Notes: generated from the sequence alone by a model not told the origin. DNA of 64,000 nt from Collinsella phocaeensis (GCF_900119895.1 NZ_FQLR01000004.1:1530017-1594016); one strand, 5' to 3'; shown: positions 25,260 to 34,459, counted from the stretch's first letter. Numbers and translations are program-made.

Positions 25260-25964
25260 ATGAGCGGATCGACAACCATAGGGGCGCGGATCCGCGAGCA
25301 CCGCGAGGCGCTCGGCATGTCCCAAGACGAGCTCGCCCAGGCGTGCCACGTCTCGCGCCAGACCATCTCCTCGTGGGAGAACGGCAAGACCCTCCCCGAT
25401 ATCCAATCGCTCGCGCTGCTGGCGGGGATCTTCGACACGGGCCTCGAGGACCTCGCGGCAGCCGGAGGCGTCGAGGTGGCCAAGCGGGTCTCAGCCGACC
25501 GACGAGAGCTCAAGGTGCTCTGGGCAGCCGTCGCGGGCATCGCGCTGCTCTACCTTCCCATCGGAAGGCTGCTCGAAGCCACGCCGCATGACAACGATCT
25601 CGGCCTCGCCATCTATGTCCTATTCCTCATCGTGCTCGCCGCGGTGATCGTGCGCATGAGCCACCTCATGCGCAAGCACCATCTGGCTTCCGACCAAGAG
25701 CTTGCCGAGTACATGGTGGGCGATATCAAGAAGGGCTCGGCGGACCGCGCGGAGAAGGGCGGCTTCGCGGCGTTTTGCAGGCGCAACTACTTCCCCATCT
25801 CGATCGTCGTGGGCGTGCTCTTCTGGTTCGCCCTCGACGTGGTCTTCGAGATGAGTCGCTCCCTGCCCGCCACCATAGCCTTCGCCGTGGCCTGGATCGT
25901 CCTCGAGGTGCTGCTCGAGCCCTCCCATGAGATCCTGGACCGGCTCCGTGGCAAGAACCGCTAG
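25260..25964 (+). CDS. XRE-type HTH regulator with a four-helix membrane domain
   Basis: A 234-residue protein. Residues 7-60 form a Cro/CI-type helix-turn-helix (IREHREALGMSQDELAQACHV, then SRQTISSWENGKTLPD). Four membrane segments follow at about 85-103, 113-132, 178-195 and 202-219. Membrane-anchored XRE proteins often respond to envelope or nutrient signals. The target is unknown and could be its own gene. AAGGAGG precedes the ATG. It sits next to the IS element and is followed by a hairpin repeat. Confidence 0.85.
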   Translation: MSGSTTIGARIREHREALGMSQDELAQACHVSRQTISSWENGKTLPDIQSLALLAGIFDTGLEDLAAAGGVEVAKRVSADRRELKVLWAAVAGIALLYLPIGRLLEATPHDNDLGLAIYVLFLIVLAAVIVRMSHLMRKHHLASDQELAEYMVGDIKKGSADRAEKGGFAAFCRRNYFPISIVVGVLFWFALDVVFEMSRSLPATIAFAVAWIVLEVLLEPSHEILDRLRGKNR

Positions 25965-25997
25965 GTAGGCGCAAGCTGGCGGCGCAGCGCAAAGAGT

Positions 25998-26038
25998 CCG
26001 GGCATGCCAAGAGGGTACGTCCCCTTTGGCATGCCCGG
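25998..26038. repeat. Hairpin repeat between the XRE gene and queA
   Basis: A 13-bp perfect arm pair (CCGGGCATGCCAA at 25998-26010, complement at 26026-26038) surrounds the core GAGGGTACGTCCCCT. The core matches the family in inverted orientation. It lies 34 bases after the XRE stop in a convergent gap and could act as a terminator. Confidence 0.7.
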
Positions 26039-26194
26039 GCCAGTACTGCGTACCCAGAGGATGCGCCCCCGACGGCGCGCCCCTGAAGGCGCACCCGGGC
26101 GGCACTCGACGCGCGTCCGCCTCCCATGGAACGGGGCGCCGGCACCCTTGCGGATGTCGGCGCCCCCATTGCACGGTATCGTCCTGTGCGACTC

Positions 26195-27373
26195 CTATTC
26201 GATGAGCATCGCGTCGCCGAAGCTGAAGAAGCGGTACCGCTCCTCCACCGCCGCCTCGTAGGCGGCCATGATCTGCTCGCGCGTCGCGAACGCCGAGACG
26301 AGCATCATGAGCGTCGAGCGCGGCACGTGGAAATTGGTGATCATCGCATCGACCACATGGAACGTGGAGCCGGGCATGAGGTAGAGGTTGGTGGTCGCGT
26401 CCTCGCGCACGGCGATGTCGCCGCGGCCGCACACGGCGGCGGAATCGGGCGCGTCCTCGAAACGACGCGCGCACACCGCGGGGTCGGCAGCCGGGACGTC
26501 GGCCTCCCACGAGCTCTCCAGCGAGCGCACGGCGGTCGTGCCGACGGCGATCACGCGATGCCCCGCCGCCTTCGCGGCGCGAACCGCCTCGACCGTCTCC
26601 GCCGGCACGTGGTAGCGCTCGGTATGCATGACGTGCTCGGTGGGGTCGTCCTCCTCCACCAGGCGGAAGGTGTCGATGCCGACCTCGAGCTCGACGGTCT
26701 CGAAGCGCACGCCCTTCTCCTCGATGCGCTCGATGAGCTCGGGCGTGAAATGCAGGCCCGCGGTGGGAGCCGCGGCGCTATGCTCCTCCTCCATGGCGTA
26801 GACGGTCTGGTACTTCTCGGGATCGCCCTCGTAATCGGTGATATAGGGCGGCAGCGGCACGTGGCCCGCGGCGTGGATCGCCTCGTCGAGCGTGCGCAAG
26901 GAGCCGTCGGCGTTCTCCCCGACCGGCTCGAAGCGCACCAGGCGCCCGCCGCGGCTATCGTCGACGAACTCGAGGATGGTCGCGCGCAACACGACCGGAG
27001 CCCCCTCGGGCGCCAGGGCGCCGCCGGCGCGGTACTCGATCTCGGCACCGGGCTTCAGGCGCTTGCCCGGGTTCACCAGGCACTCCCACACGGCCCCCAT
27101 CGGATCGACGTCCTCGCGGCGATTCAACAGCAGGGTCTCCGCCGTACCGCCCGTCGGCTTCCTGCCGATGAGGCGGGCGGGCATGACGCGGGTCTTGTTC
27201 GCGACCAGCACGTCGCCCGGCTCCAGGTAATCGATGATATCGCGGAAGATGCGGTGGTCGATGGAGCCGTCGCCGCGATGCAGCACGAGCAGGCGGCAGG
27301 AGTCGCGCGGCTCGGCGGGCGCCTGGGCGATGAGCTCGTCGGGAAGGTTGTAATCGAAATCGTCGGTACGCAT
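26195..27373 (-). CDS. queA: tRNA preQ1 S-adenosylmethionine ribosyltransferase-isomerase
   Basis: A 392-residue enzyme that transfers and isomerises the ribosyl part of SAM onto preQ1-modified tRNA, giving epoxyqueuosine. Family segments are FDYNLPDELIAQAP, VANKTRVMPARL, GRxRTGG-like GRKPTGGTAETLLL, PTAGLHFTPELIE and NFHVPRSTLMMLVSAF. The start at 27373 has GAGGAG seven bases upstream. The next enzyme, QueH, is encoded just upstream on the same strand. Confidence 0.95.
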   Translation of the reverse strand: MRTDDFDYNLPDELIAQAPAEPRDSCRLLVLHRGDGSIDHRIFRDIIDYLEPGDVLVANKTRVMPARLIGRKPTGGTAETLLLNRREDVDPMGAVWECLVNPGKRLKPGAEIEYRAGGALAPEGAPVVLRATILEFVDDSRGGRLVRFEPVGENADGSLRTLDEAIHAAGHVPLPPYITDYEGDPEKYQTVYAMEEEHSAAAPTAGLHFTPELIERIEEKGVRFETVELEVGIDTFRLVEEDDPTEHVMHTERYHVPAETVEAVRAAKAAGHRVIAVGTTAVRSLESSWEADVPAADPAVCARRFEDAPDSAAVCGRGDIAVREDATTNLYLMPGSTFHVVDAMITNFHVPRSTLMMLVSAFATREQIMAAYEAAVEERYRFFSFGDAMLIE

Positions 27374-27571
27374 ATGCGCTCCTCGTACGGGAAACTTCAC
27401 TCTCACAGCGCCCCATGATAGCGCGCGGGCGGGACGGGGGCCGGCGGCGCGGGCGGTCTGCACGCAAAAGCATGGATTGCGGGGCTTCGGGGGCACCGTG
27501 CGCCGGCATCCGGACGGAACGGCATACGGGCCCAAGTATCCGGGTCGCGCAAGGGCGGGGCAGCCATCCCG

Positions 27572-28165
27572 CTACGCGTGGGCCGCGCCCTTCGCCGCCT
27601 TGCGCTCATCGCGCAGGCGCGCGCGGTCGAGCGCGGCCTCGGCGGCGGAGAAGCGACATCCGCAGTAGTTCTGACGGTACATGCCGAGCTCCCGCGACCG
27701 GCGCGTCGCCTCCGGGTACCAGGGGCGGAAGTCCCGGATGACCGGCGTGAGGCCATGGGCGGCAGCCAAGCGCTCGAGCACGTCGTTGCAGGTGTCGAAC
27801 AGCTGGTAGGGCGAGACGGCGAGCGTCGTGGCCACATGGGTGAACCCTTCGCGCTCGGCGACGCGGCACGCCTCGGCAAGCCGCAACGCGTAGCAGGCGC
27901 GGCAGCGGCGCTGACGGTCGCGAGCGCCGATCGGCGCCACCCCGCGCTCCCAGCGCCCGCGGTCCTCGCCCGCCTCGATGAGCCGGATGCCCATGCCCTC
28001 GCACCAGCGCCGAAGCTCGCCCAAGCGCCGGTCGTGTTCCTCGACGGGCTGGATGTTGGGATTCGTCCAGCAGATCGTGGGCTCGAAACCCTCCTCGACA
28101 AGCAGCCGCACCGGCTCCAGCGAGCAGGGCGCGCAGCATGCATGAAGCAGCAGCCTCGTCATCAT
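27572..28165 (-). CDS. queH: Epoxyqueuosine reductase QueH
   Basis: A 197-residue DUF208 protein that reduces epoxyqueuosine to queuosine, the step after QueA. Iron-sulfur/catalytic cysteines appear in HACCAPCS (Cys10, Cys11, Cys14), RCRACY and YCGCRFS. The start overlaps the stop of the upstream DUF3267 gene (ATGA), and GGAGGG lies immediately before it; the second ATG at 28162 is an alternative. A 198-base gap separates it from queA. Confidence 0.93.
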   Translation of the reverse strand: MMTRLLLHACCAPCSLEPVRLLVEEGFEPTICWTNPNIQPVEEHDRRLGELRRWCEGMGIRLIEAGEDRGRWERGVAPIGARDRQRRCRACYALRLAEACRVAEREGFTHVATTLAVSPYQLFDTCNDVLERLAAAHGLTPVIRDFRPWYPEATRRSRELGMYRQNYCGCRFSAAEAALDRARLRDERKAAKGAAHA

Positions 28166-28770
28166 CCCTCCGTTTCGCGCGGGGCCGCCGCAAAGAACGC
28201 GACGCCCCACGAGGTGTCCTCGCAATACGCGATCGAGCGGTCCCGCCGTATCGCGCGCGCATATCCCCAGTCGCCCGTGCAGCCCGCCAGGTGGACGGAC
28301 ACCGTCACCAGCGTCCACAGCGGCCAGGCGAGCGCCGCGCCGACACCGACAAGGCACGCCGTGACAACGAACGTGGGCGCGAGCGCGATGACCAGATAGG
28401 ACCGCCTCGTGTACACGACCCCCTCGGCGGCGGCGTACAGCATGCCCTGCTGCAAGTCGGCGCCGAATCCAACATGCGTGCCCGGCGGTGCGAACAGCTT
28501 GAACAGGGCGGCGTGCACGAGCTCGTGCACGCCGAGCGGAGCAAGCGTGCCCGCCGCGAGGGCGGCGAGCCACGCCCCGACACCCGGGACGCCGTCCGTG
28601 CCCCCGGCGACAGGCTCGATCGGCGGCAGGGGCAGGGACGTGAACGACGCGAGCGCGTACCACGCGGCGCACGCCGCGAGGCCGAGCGCGACGACGGCGC
28701 CGGACGCACGGACCATCCGGGCACGAAAGCGCTCGTCTTCGAATATGCGTATCTCCCCGATTTTAACCAT
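28162..28770 (-). CDS. DUF3267-type membrane protein with HExxH motif
   Basis: A 202-residue protein with a zincin-like HELVH at residues 82-86 inside a membrane segment, resembling DUF3267 putative metallopeptidases. Hydrophobic segments lie at about 22-44, 64-80 and 127-150. A further HLAGCTGDW near residue 165 might supply a third ligand. Its stop overlaps the queH start, so they are coupled, but no link to queuosine is known. GGAAGG lies very close to the ATG at 28770; an in-frame ATG at 28788 is an alternative. Confidence 0.72.
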   Translation of the reverse strand: MVKIGEIRIFEDERFRARMVRASGAVVALGLAACAAWYALASFTSLPLPPIEPVAGGTDGVPGVGAWLAALAAGTLAPLGVHELVHAALFKLFAPPGTHVGFGADLQQGMLYAAAEGVVYTRRSYLVIALAPTFVVTACLVGVGAALAWPLWTLVTVSVHLAGCTGDWGYARAIRRDRSIAYCEDTSWGVAFFAAAPRETEG

Positions 28771-28806
28771 GCCTTCCAACACGATCATCCACCCCGCTCG
28801 ATGTGC

Positions 28807-28812
28807 GATAAT
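28807..28812 (+). promoter_or_regulatory. Extended -10 box for metG
   Basis: TGCGATAAT gives an extended -10 with core GATAAT, 43 bases before the metG start. No T-box leader is visible between it and the gene. Confidence 0.5.
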
Positions 28813-28854
28813 GTTGCGCCATGCATACGAAAGATACCGGAAAAGGAGCCTTCC

Positions 28855-31011
28855 ATGGCACAGAATCTTAGCCGCACGGAACGCGTGAGCTGGCCGCGCC
28901 GCGCCGTCGTCACCGCCGGCATGCCCTACGGCAACAAGGGCCTGCACTTCGGCCACGTGGGCGGCGTCTTCGTGCCCGCAGACTTCTACGCCCGCTTCCT
29001 GCGCGACCGCCTGGGCCGCGAGAACGTGATCTTCGTCTCGGGCACCGATTGCTACGGCTCCCCCATCATGGAGGGCTTCCGCAAGCGCCGCGAGGCGGAC
29101 GGCTACGACAAGCACATCTCCGACTACGTGCGCGAGAACCACGACAGCCAGGAAGCCGATCTGGCCAGCTTCGGCGTGTCCTGCGACCTGTACGCCGGCA
29201 GCGCGCTGGAGCCCGCAGTCCATATCCACGAGGCCATGACGGCAGAGCTCGTCGAGCGCCTGCACGAGCAGGGCAAGCTCACCAAGATGAGCACCAAGCA
29301 GTTCTACGACCCTGCCGCCGGGCAGTTTCTGAACGGTCGCCAGGTCCTCGGCCGCTGCCCCATCCAGGGCTGCAAGTCCGAGAAGGCCTACGCCGATGAG
29401 TGCGACCTGGGCCACCAGTTCGAGCCCGAGGAGCTCATCGCCCCCAAGAGCGCGCTGACCGGCGAGACGCCCGAGCTCGTTCCGGTCGACAACCTCTACT
29501 TCGACCTGCCCGCCTACACCGAGTACATGCGCGAGCACGCCGAGCGCTTGGCCGCCGACCCCACGGTTCGCTCCGTGGTTTCGAAGACCATGGAGGAATG
29601 GCTCGATGCCCCGCGCCTCTTCATCCAGGTCAAGTTCCGCGACGAGTTCGAGGCCGTCCGCGCCGAGCTGCCCGCCCACGAGGTCATCGAGGCCGAGGGC
29701 AACAAGGGCTCGTTCACGGTGGTCTTCCCCACCTGGCGCGAGCGCGACGAGGCCCACGAGGTGCTCAACCGCGCCGGCGTGCGCTTCCGCTCCGGCAAGG
29801 CGCTCGTACCCTTCCGCATCTCGGGCAACGTCGAGTGGGGCGTGCCCCTGCCCGACATCGACGGGTGCCACGACCTCACCGCGTGGGTGTGGCCCGAGAG
29901 CCTCTGGGCGCCCATCAGCTTCACCCGTGCCGTGCTCGCCCGCGATGCCGCCAGGCTCGAAGCTGCGGGCACGCCCGAAACGGAGCTCGCGACGACCGCC
30001 GTCGCGGATGCGAGGCTCGTCGGCGACGCCCCCGCCATGATCATGGATGAGCCCGCCTACACGCACGCCAGCCTGGACTGGCGCGACTGGTGGGCGAGCG
30101 AGGACGCCCGCGCCTACCAGTTCATCGGCCAGGACAACATCTACTTCTACTGCATCGCGCAATCCGGCATGTGGGAGGCGCTCGACTGGAACATGCAGCA
30201 GTCGTGCGTCGCCGCGAACTACCACATCCTGTACATGGGCAAGAAGGCGAGCTCCAGCTCCCAGACCCCGCCGCCGCTGGCGCACGAGATGCTCGAGCAC
30301 TACACCCCCGAACAGCTCCGCGCCCACTGGCTGTCGCTCGGCCTGGGCGAGAAGCCCGTCAGCTTCTCCCCGAAGGCGTTCGATACGCGCGAGACCGGCA
30401 AGGACAAAGACGGCAACCCCGTCCTCGCGCGCGACGACAAGCGCGTGATCGATCCCGCTCTCAAGGAGGGCGCGCTGCTCACCGGCGTGTTCAACCGCCT
30501 TGCCCGCTCCTGCTTCTACGGCGTCGCCGAGAAGGACGGCGATACGGCCGCCTACCGCACCGGCCGCATCCCCGCAGGCGCCCCGTCGCCCGCGGTCGTC
30601 ACCGAGACCGAGCAGGCGATCCTCGCCTTCGAGCAGGCCATGTACACCTTCGAGCTGCACCACGCCCTCGGCGTGTGCGACGAGCTCCTGCGCTCCGCCA
30701 ACAAACGCTGGAGCGATGCCTCCAAGGCGGCGAAGAACGCCGAGGACGACGGAGCCATGGCGCAGGCGCTCGTCGACGCCTTCCATCAGCTGCGCGCCGC
30801 AACGGTGCTCATGCACGGCATCGTGCCCGCGGGCTGCGAGAAGATCTGCGAGCACTTCGCCATCGCCCCCGAGGCCTTCTTCTCGTGGGACAACATCTTC
30901 AAGACCAGCGACGAACTCGTCACCGGGCTCGGCGAGCAGCCGGGCGAACACAGGGTCAAGCCGCTGCCGCCTCGCTTCGACTTCTTCGAGAAGCACCCGA
31001 GCCAGTTCTAG
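28855..31011 (+). CDS. metG: Methionyl-tRNA synthetase, divergent form
   Basis: A 718-residue class I aminoacyl-tRNA synthetase. The catalytic HIGH motif is HFGH (31-34), in VTAGMPYGNKGLHFGHVGG. A zinc-binding-like insert follows (CPIQGCKSEKAYADECDLG). The conserved EWGVPLP and FIGQDNIYFY strands fit MetRS. The usual KMSKS loop is replaced by KKASSSS (463-469) in YMGKKASSSSQTPPP. The C-terminal anticodon-binding helices are present. AAAAGGAG precedes the ATG. This looks like a variant lineage of MetRS rather than a decayed gene. Whether it is the sole MetRS cannot be told here. Confidence 0.85.
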   Translation: MAQNLSRTERVSWPRRAVVTAGMPYGNKGLHFGHVGGVFVPADFYARFLRDRLGRENVIFVSGTDCYGSPIMEGFRKRREADGYDKHISDYVRENHDSQEADLASFGVSCDLYAGSALEPAVHIHEAMTAELVERLHEQGKLTKMSTKQFYDPAAGQFLNGRQVLGRCPIQGCKSEKAYADECDLGHQFEPEELIAPKSALTGETPELVPVDNLYFDLPAYTEYMREHAERLAADPTVRSVVSKTMEEWLDAPRLFIQVKFRDEFEAVRAELPAHEVIEAEGNKGSFTVVFPTWRERDEAHEVLNRAGVRFRSGKALVPFRISGNVEWGVPLPDIDGCHDLTAWVWPESLWAPISFTRAVLARDAARLEAAGTPETELATTAVADARLVGDAPAMIMDEPAYTHASLDWRDWWASEDARAYQFIGQDNIYFYCIAQSGMWEALDWNMQQSCVAANYHILYMGKKASSSSQTPPPLAHEMLEHYTPEQLRAHWLSLGLGEKPVSFSPKAFDTRETGKDKDGNPVLARDDKRVIDPALKEGALLTGVFNRLARSCFYGVAEKDGDTAAYRTGRIPAGAPSPAVVTETEQAILAFEQAMYTFELHHALGVCDELLRSANKRWSDASKAAKNAEDDGAMAQALVDAFHQLRAATVLMHGIVPAGCEKICEHFAIAPEAFFSWDNIFKTSDELVTGLGEQPGEHRVKPLPPRFDFFEKHPSQF

Positions 31012-31018
31012 GCCGCCT

Positions 31019-31159
31019 GGCTCGGGGAGGGGCGGGACCGACCGTATATCATCCGTGCTCGGGCAGTCCTGGCTCACGACGAAGGCCCCACTGGGGCCTT
31101 CTGTTCGTGCGGAATCTGCGCGCGGATGATATACGGTCGGTCCCGCCCCTCCCCGAGCC
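31019..31159. repeat. 141-bp palindrome with 37-bp perfect arms
   Basis: Bases 31019-31055 are the exact reverse complement of 31123-31159. The loop holds a second hairpin (AAGGCCCC, ACT, GGGGCCTT at 31082-31100) followed by CTGTTC, which looks like a terminator. It begins eight bases after the metG stop. Arm length far exceeds a normal terminator and suggests a mobile palindrome or MITE. Confidence 0.75.
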
Positions 31160-31220
31160 CACAGATAGGTATTGGCTCGCGATTCTCTCAGACACACTAT
31201 TTGTTGAAAGGGGGCCATGC

Positions 31221-31757
31221 ATGGCCATCACCATCCGGCAGACGCTTGACTCCGACGTCGCCGCCGCCGAAGCCTGCCTTTCCGACGGGAAGCGCGCGCT
31301 TGCAGCGATGGGGATCCCCCAATGGCAGGACGAGTACCCCAATCGCATCGACATCGAAGCCGACAGGGCACAGGGAGCCTCGTATGTCGCCGTCGATGAT
31401 GACGGGACGGTCCTGGGCGTCATGGCGCTCTCCTTCGATGGGGAGGAGACCTACGACGCCATCGATGGCGCCTGGCTCACCGAGTCCACGAGCCGTGCGG
31501 CGACCTATGCGGTCATCCACCGCTGCGCCGTCAGCGCGCAGGCCGCCCGCGGCGGCGTCATGACCGCGATGTTCTCCGAAGGAGAGCGCATCGCCCGCGG
31601 CCGCGGCGCGCTGAGCATGCGCATCGACACCCATGAGCGCAACGTCCCGATGCGGGGGCTCGTGGGCAAGCTCGGCTACGAGCGCTGCGGCGTCATCACC
31701 CTCCCCTACGAAGGCGGGCGCGACCCCCTGCGCATCGCCTACGAGAAGGTCCTGTAG
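31221..31757 (+). CDS. GNAT family N-acetyltransferase
   Basis: A 178-residue acetyltransferase. The N terminus MAITIRQTLDSDVAAAEACL and the C-terminal LRIDTHERNVPMRGLVGKLGYERCG (Asn-x-x-x-x-x-x-LGY pattern) fit the fold. The acetyl-CoA pyrophosphate loop (RGGVMTAMFSEGERIARGRG) is rather degenerate. AAAGGGGG precedes the ATG. A second ATG four bases upstream is out of frame. The acceptor substrate is unknown. Confidence 0.82.
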   Translation: MAITIRQTLDSDVAAAEACLSDGKRALAAMGIPQWQDEYPNRIDIEADRAQGASYVAVDDDGTVLGVMALSFDGEETYDAIDGAWLTESTSRAATYAVIHRCAVSAQAARGGVMTAMFSEGERIARGRGALSMRIDTHERNVPMRGLVGKLGYERCGVITLPYEGGRDPLRIAYEKVL

Positions 31758-31760
31758 GCC

Positions 31761-32591
31761 ATGACCCGCGCCGGTATCCAGAAGCATCTCGACATCGCGC
31801 CGCTGCTGCGCTGCCCCATCTGCGGGTCGGACCTGCATGCGCGCACGGCCTCAGTCGCCTGCGCGGCGGGGCACGATTTCGCCGTATCGTCCAAGGGGTT
31901 TCTCACGCTTATGGCGCGACCCGTCGCCCTCAAGGGCTATGACGGGCACTTCTTCGAGAGCCGGCGGCGCGTCCTCGACGCCGGCTACTACGACGCCGTG
32001 CGCGACGCGCTCGTGGAGGAGACCGCGTCCTTCGGCCCCGGCTCCCTCGTCGTGGATGCCGGATGCGGAGAAGGCACCTACGCGAAGGCCGTGTCGCGCG
32101 CGCATGGATGCGATGCCATCGGCCTTGATCTTGCCCGGGACGGCATCCGTTGCGCGGCGCGCGGCGGCGGGCGCGAGCGCTGGCTTATCGCCGACCTCGC
32201 GCGCATCCCGCTGCGCGACCACGTGGCCGACGCCGTCCTCAACGTCTTCACCCCGGCGAACTACGCCGAATTCAAGCGCGTGCTCAAGCCGGACGGCGTG
32301 TTGATCAAGGTTGTTCCCGCCGAACGGCACATGGTCGAGCTGCGGCAGCTTGCGGCCGAGCACCTCGCCCATGCGCCCTTCGACGATCACGGCGTGGCAG
32401 AGCACCTCGCGCGGCACATGCGCATCGCATCGCGGCGGCGCATCACGCAGACCTCGCCGGTCTGCCGGCAAGACGCCGGAGACCTCATCCGCATGAGCCC
32501 CGTCGCCTTCGATATAGCCGAGGGCCAGCTCGACCTGGACGCGCTGGCCTCCATAACCGTCGACGCCGAGATCATCGTCGCGCGGCCGTAA
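31761..32591 (+). CDS. rlmA: RlmA-type 23S rRNA (guanine-N1) methyltransferase
   Basis: A 276-residue SAM-dependent methyltransferase. An N-terminal zinc motif (Cys18, Cys21, Cys34, His38) precedes SSKGFLTLM, typical of RlmA. SAM motif I is VVDAGCGEGTYA, and NVFTPANYAEFKRVLKPDGVLIKVVP follows. The family methylates a 23S rRNA guanine in helix 35. It starts three bases after the GNAT stop, so the two are co-transcribed. Confidence 0.85.
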   Translation: MTRAGIQKHLDIAPLLRCPICGSDLHARTASVACAAGHDFAVSSKGFLTLMARPVALKGYDGHFFESRRRVLDAGYYDAVRDALVEETASFGPGSLVVDAGCGEGTYAKAVSRAHGCDAIGLDLARDGIRCAARGGGRERWLIADLARIPLRDHVADAVLNVFTPANYAEFKRVLKPDGVLIKVVPAERHMVELRQLAAEHLAHAPFDDHGVAEHLARHMRIASRRRITQTSPVCRQDAGDLIRMSPVAFDIAEGQLDLDALASITVDAEIIVARP

Positions 32592-32601
32592 GAACGCGAA
32601 A

Positions 32602-32641
32602 CCGCGCCCCTCTGCGTCGCATCGGGCGCAGAGGGGCGCGG
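32602..32641. terminator. Hairpin between convergent rlmA and ABC1 kinase genes
   Basis: CCGCGCCCCTCTGCG at 32602-32616 pairs perfectly with 32627-32641 around a ten-base loop. It is placed to end both convergent transcripts. Confidence 0.65.
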
Positions 32642-32666
32642 CGGAAGGAAGGCCGTCCCGCCGCGG

Positions 32667-34451
32667 CTACCTGCCGGCGTGACTGTTGCGCCAGATCTCG
32701 CGCCCCAGCCCCAAAGCCAGGATGAGCGCGCTGGTGTACCCAAGGAAGCCGATGACCGGTATGCCGAAGATGACCGGCTCGATCTTGGCGTAGTAGACCA
32801 CCGAGGACCCGATGAAGAGGCCCGCGATGACGATGGCCATGGACATGCGATCGACGATGCCGCCGAGACGTCGGAGCACCTGCTCGCTGCCGAGCACCTG
32901 GGCGTTGATCTTGAGCTGGCCGCGCGTGAGCATCCGAGATGCCAGTCCTAGCTGCTCAGCCGCCTCCAACTGCCCGCGGACCGCGCGCAGCGAGGCGCCA
33001 GCAAGCTCCTCGACGCCCTCCTGCAGCCGCTGATAGGAGCTCTTCTCGTGCTTGATGTGCGCCGAGATGATCTCAATCATGTTGACGTTGGGCATGTACT
33101 CGGTGAGCAGGCCCTCGAGCGTGACCATGCCGCGCGCAAACAGGGTGACCACGCTCGGAAGCTCGATGTCGTTTTTGCGCGCGAGGCTCACGAGCGAGGT
33201 GAGGAACTCGCCGATATCGAGGTCCTTCAGGTCGAGGCCCGCGAAGTCGGCGATGATGAAATCGAGGTCGGACAGAAACGTGGAGTGGTCGAGCTCCGAG
33301 GAATCGCCGCGCGTCACCGCGAAGCGCATGAGGGAGTCCTTCAGCTTGGGAACATCGCCCTCGGCCACCGAGAAGATCATGTCCTTCACGATGCCGCGGT
33401 CATGGCTCGACATGCGGCCGACCATCCCGAGGTCGATGAAGTTGACCTCGCCGTCCTTCAGAATGATGTTGCCCGCATGCGGGTCGGCGTGGAAGAACCC
33501 ATCGTCGAGCACCTGCGTGGCGTAGTCCTCGACGATCATCGAGCCGATCTTCTCAAGATCGTAGCCCGCGGCGCGCAAGCCGTCTGGATCGGCAATCGAG
33601 ATCCCCTCGATGTAGTCCATCACCACGATATGCTCGGTGCAGTACGCCAGGTACGAGCGAGGACAGGAGATGCCGCGCGTACAGGCATGGAATCGATAGA
33701 AATCGTCCAGGTTGCGGGCCTCCATGAGGAAGTTGGTCTCCTCGCGGAAGGACTGCCAAAGCTCCTCGATGACGCCTTTGAGATCGATGAACTGATCGGT
33801 CTTCACGAACTTCGACGCATGGCGCACGATGGACCGCATGATGTCGATATCCTGGGCCATGACCTGCTGGGCGCCGGGGCGCTGAACCTTCACGGCGACA
33901 TCCTCGCCCGTCACCAAGCGGGCGCGATGGACCTGCGCGAGCGACGCGCTGCCGAGCGGGCGGCGATCGATCTCGGAGAATATCTCGTTCAGCGGACGGT
34001 CGTACTCCGCCGCGAGGCAGTCGTGCACCACCGCGAACGGAACCGGCTCGACGTCGCTGCGCAGGCGCCTGAGCTCATCGCAGTACTCCTGGGGAAGGAT
34101 CTCGGAGCGGTTCGCCAGAATCTGCCCCATCTTGACGAACATGGGGCCGAGCTCTTCCAGCAGATGGCGCAGGCGGCGCGGCGTGATATCGTGCCACACC
34201 TCGTACTTCCGCGCGAGGCGAAAGATCTCACCGATGCGGCGGCGCCTGCCCACCGCGGTGAGCTGGAACTGCTCTGAGGGCGCCATGGAATCGGGCTCGT
34301 CCGGGAAGGCGTCGACCGCGCGGGGACGACGGTGCAGCGAGCGCAGCGCCTCCTCCACGCCGTCGAGCACCACGGTGTCCTCGGGCGACAACTTGGCCGC
34401 CGGCCCCTGTGCCGCCGTGCTCTTTTGGGTTGGTTCGGGTTCAGATGCCAT
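32667..34451 (-). CDS. ABC1/UbiB/AarF family atypical kinase
   Basis: A 594-residue protein-kinase-like protein. The family KxGQ motif appears as FVKMGQILANR. The Ala-rich nucleotide loop is LGSASLAQVHRA, the lysine is in VAVKVQRP, and the catalytic/metal segments are DGFFHADPHAGN and NFIDLGMVG. Two membrane helices close the protein (about 535-580). Relatives support isoprenoid-quinone metabolism or lipid handling. Ubiquinone is not expected in this lineage, so menaquinone or another lipid is more likely (inference). It lies eight bases after the phasin-like gene. Confidence 0.88.
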   Translation of the reverse strand: MASEPEPTQKSTAAQGPAAKLSPEDTVVLDGVEEALRSLHRRPRAVDAFPDEPDSMAPSEQFQLTAVGRRRRIGEIFRLARKYEVWHDITPRRLRHLLEELGPMFVKMGQILANRSEILPQEYCDELRRLRSDVEPVPFAVVHDCLAAEYDRPLNEIFSEIDRRPLGSASLAQVHRARLVTGEDVAVKVQRPGAQQVMAQDIDIMRSIVRHASKFVKTDQFIDLKGVIEELWQSFREETNFLMEARNLDDFYRFHACTRGISCPRSYLAYCTEHIVVMDYIEGISIADPDGLRAAGYDLEKIGSMIVEDYATQVLDDGFFHADPHAGNIILKDGEVNFIDLGMVGRMSSHDRGIVKDMIFSVAEGDVPKLKDSLMRFAVTRGDSSELDHSTFLSDLDFIIADFAGLDLKDLDIGEFLTSLVSLARKNDIELPSVVTLFARGMVTLEGLLTEYMPNVNMIEIISAHIKHEKSSYQRLQEGVEELAGASLRAVRGQLEAAEQLGLASRMLTRGQLKINAQVLGSEQVLRRLGGIVDRMSMAIVIAGLFIGSSVVYYAKIEPVIFGIPVIGFLGYTSALILALGLGREIWRNSHAGR

Positions 34452-34459
34452 GGGATAAG

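Noticed and set aside
26126..27418. Plus-strand frame antisense to queA
   Set aside because: Its low-complexity composition and lack of motifs mark it as a shadow of queA.
28162..31218. Very long minus-strand frame across metG
   Set aside because: Only its 3' end (28162-28770) encodes a real protein; the rest is antisense to metG and repeats.
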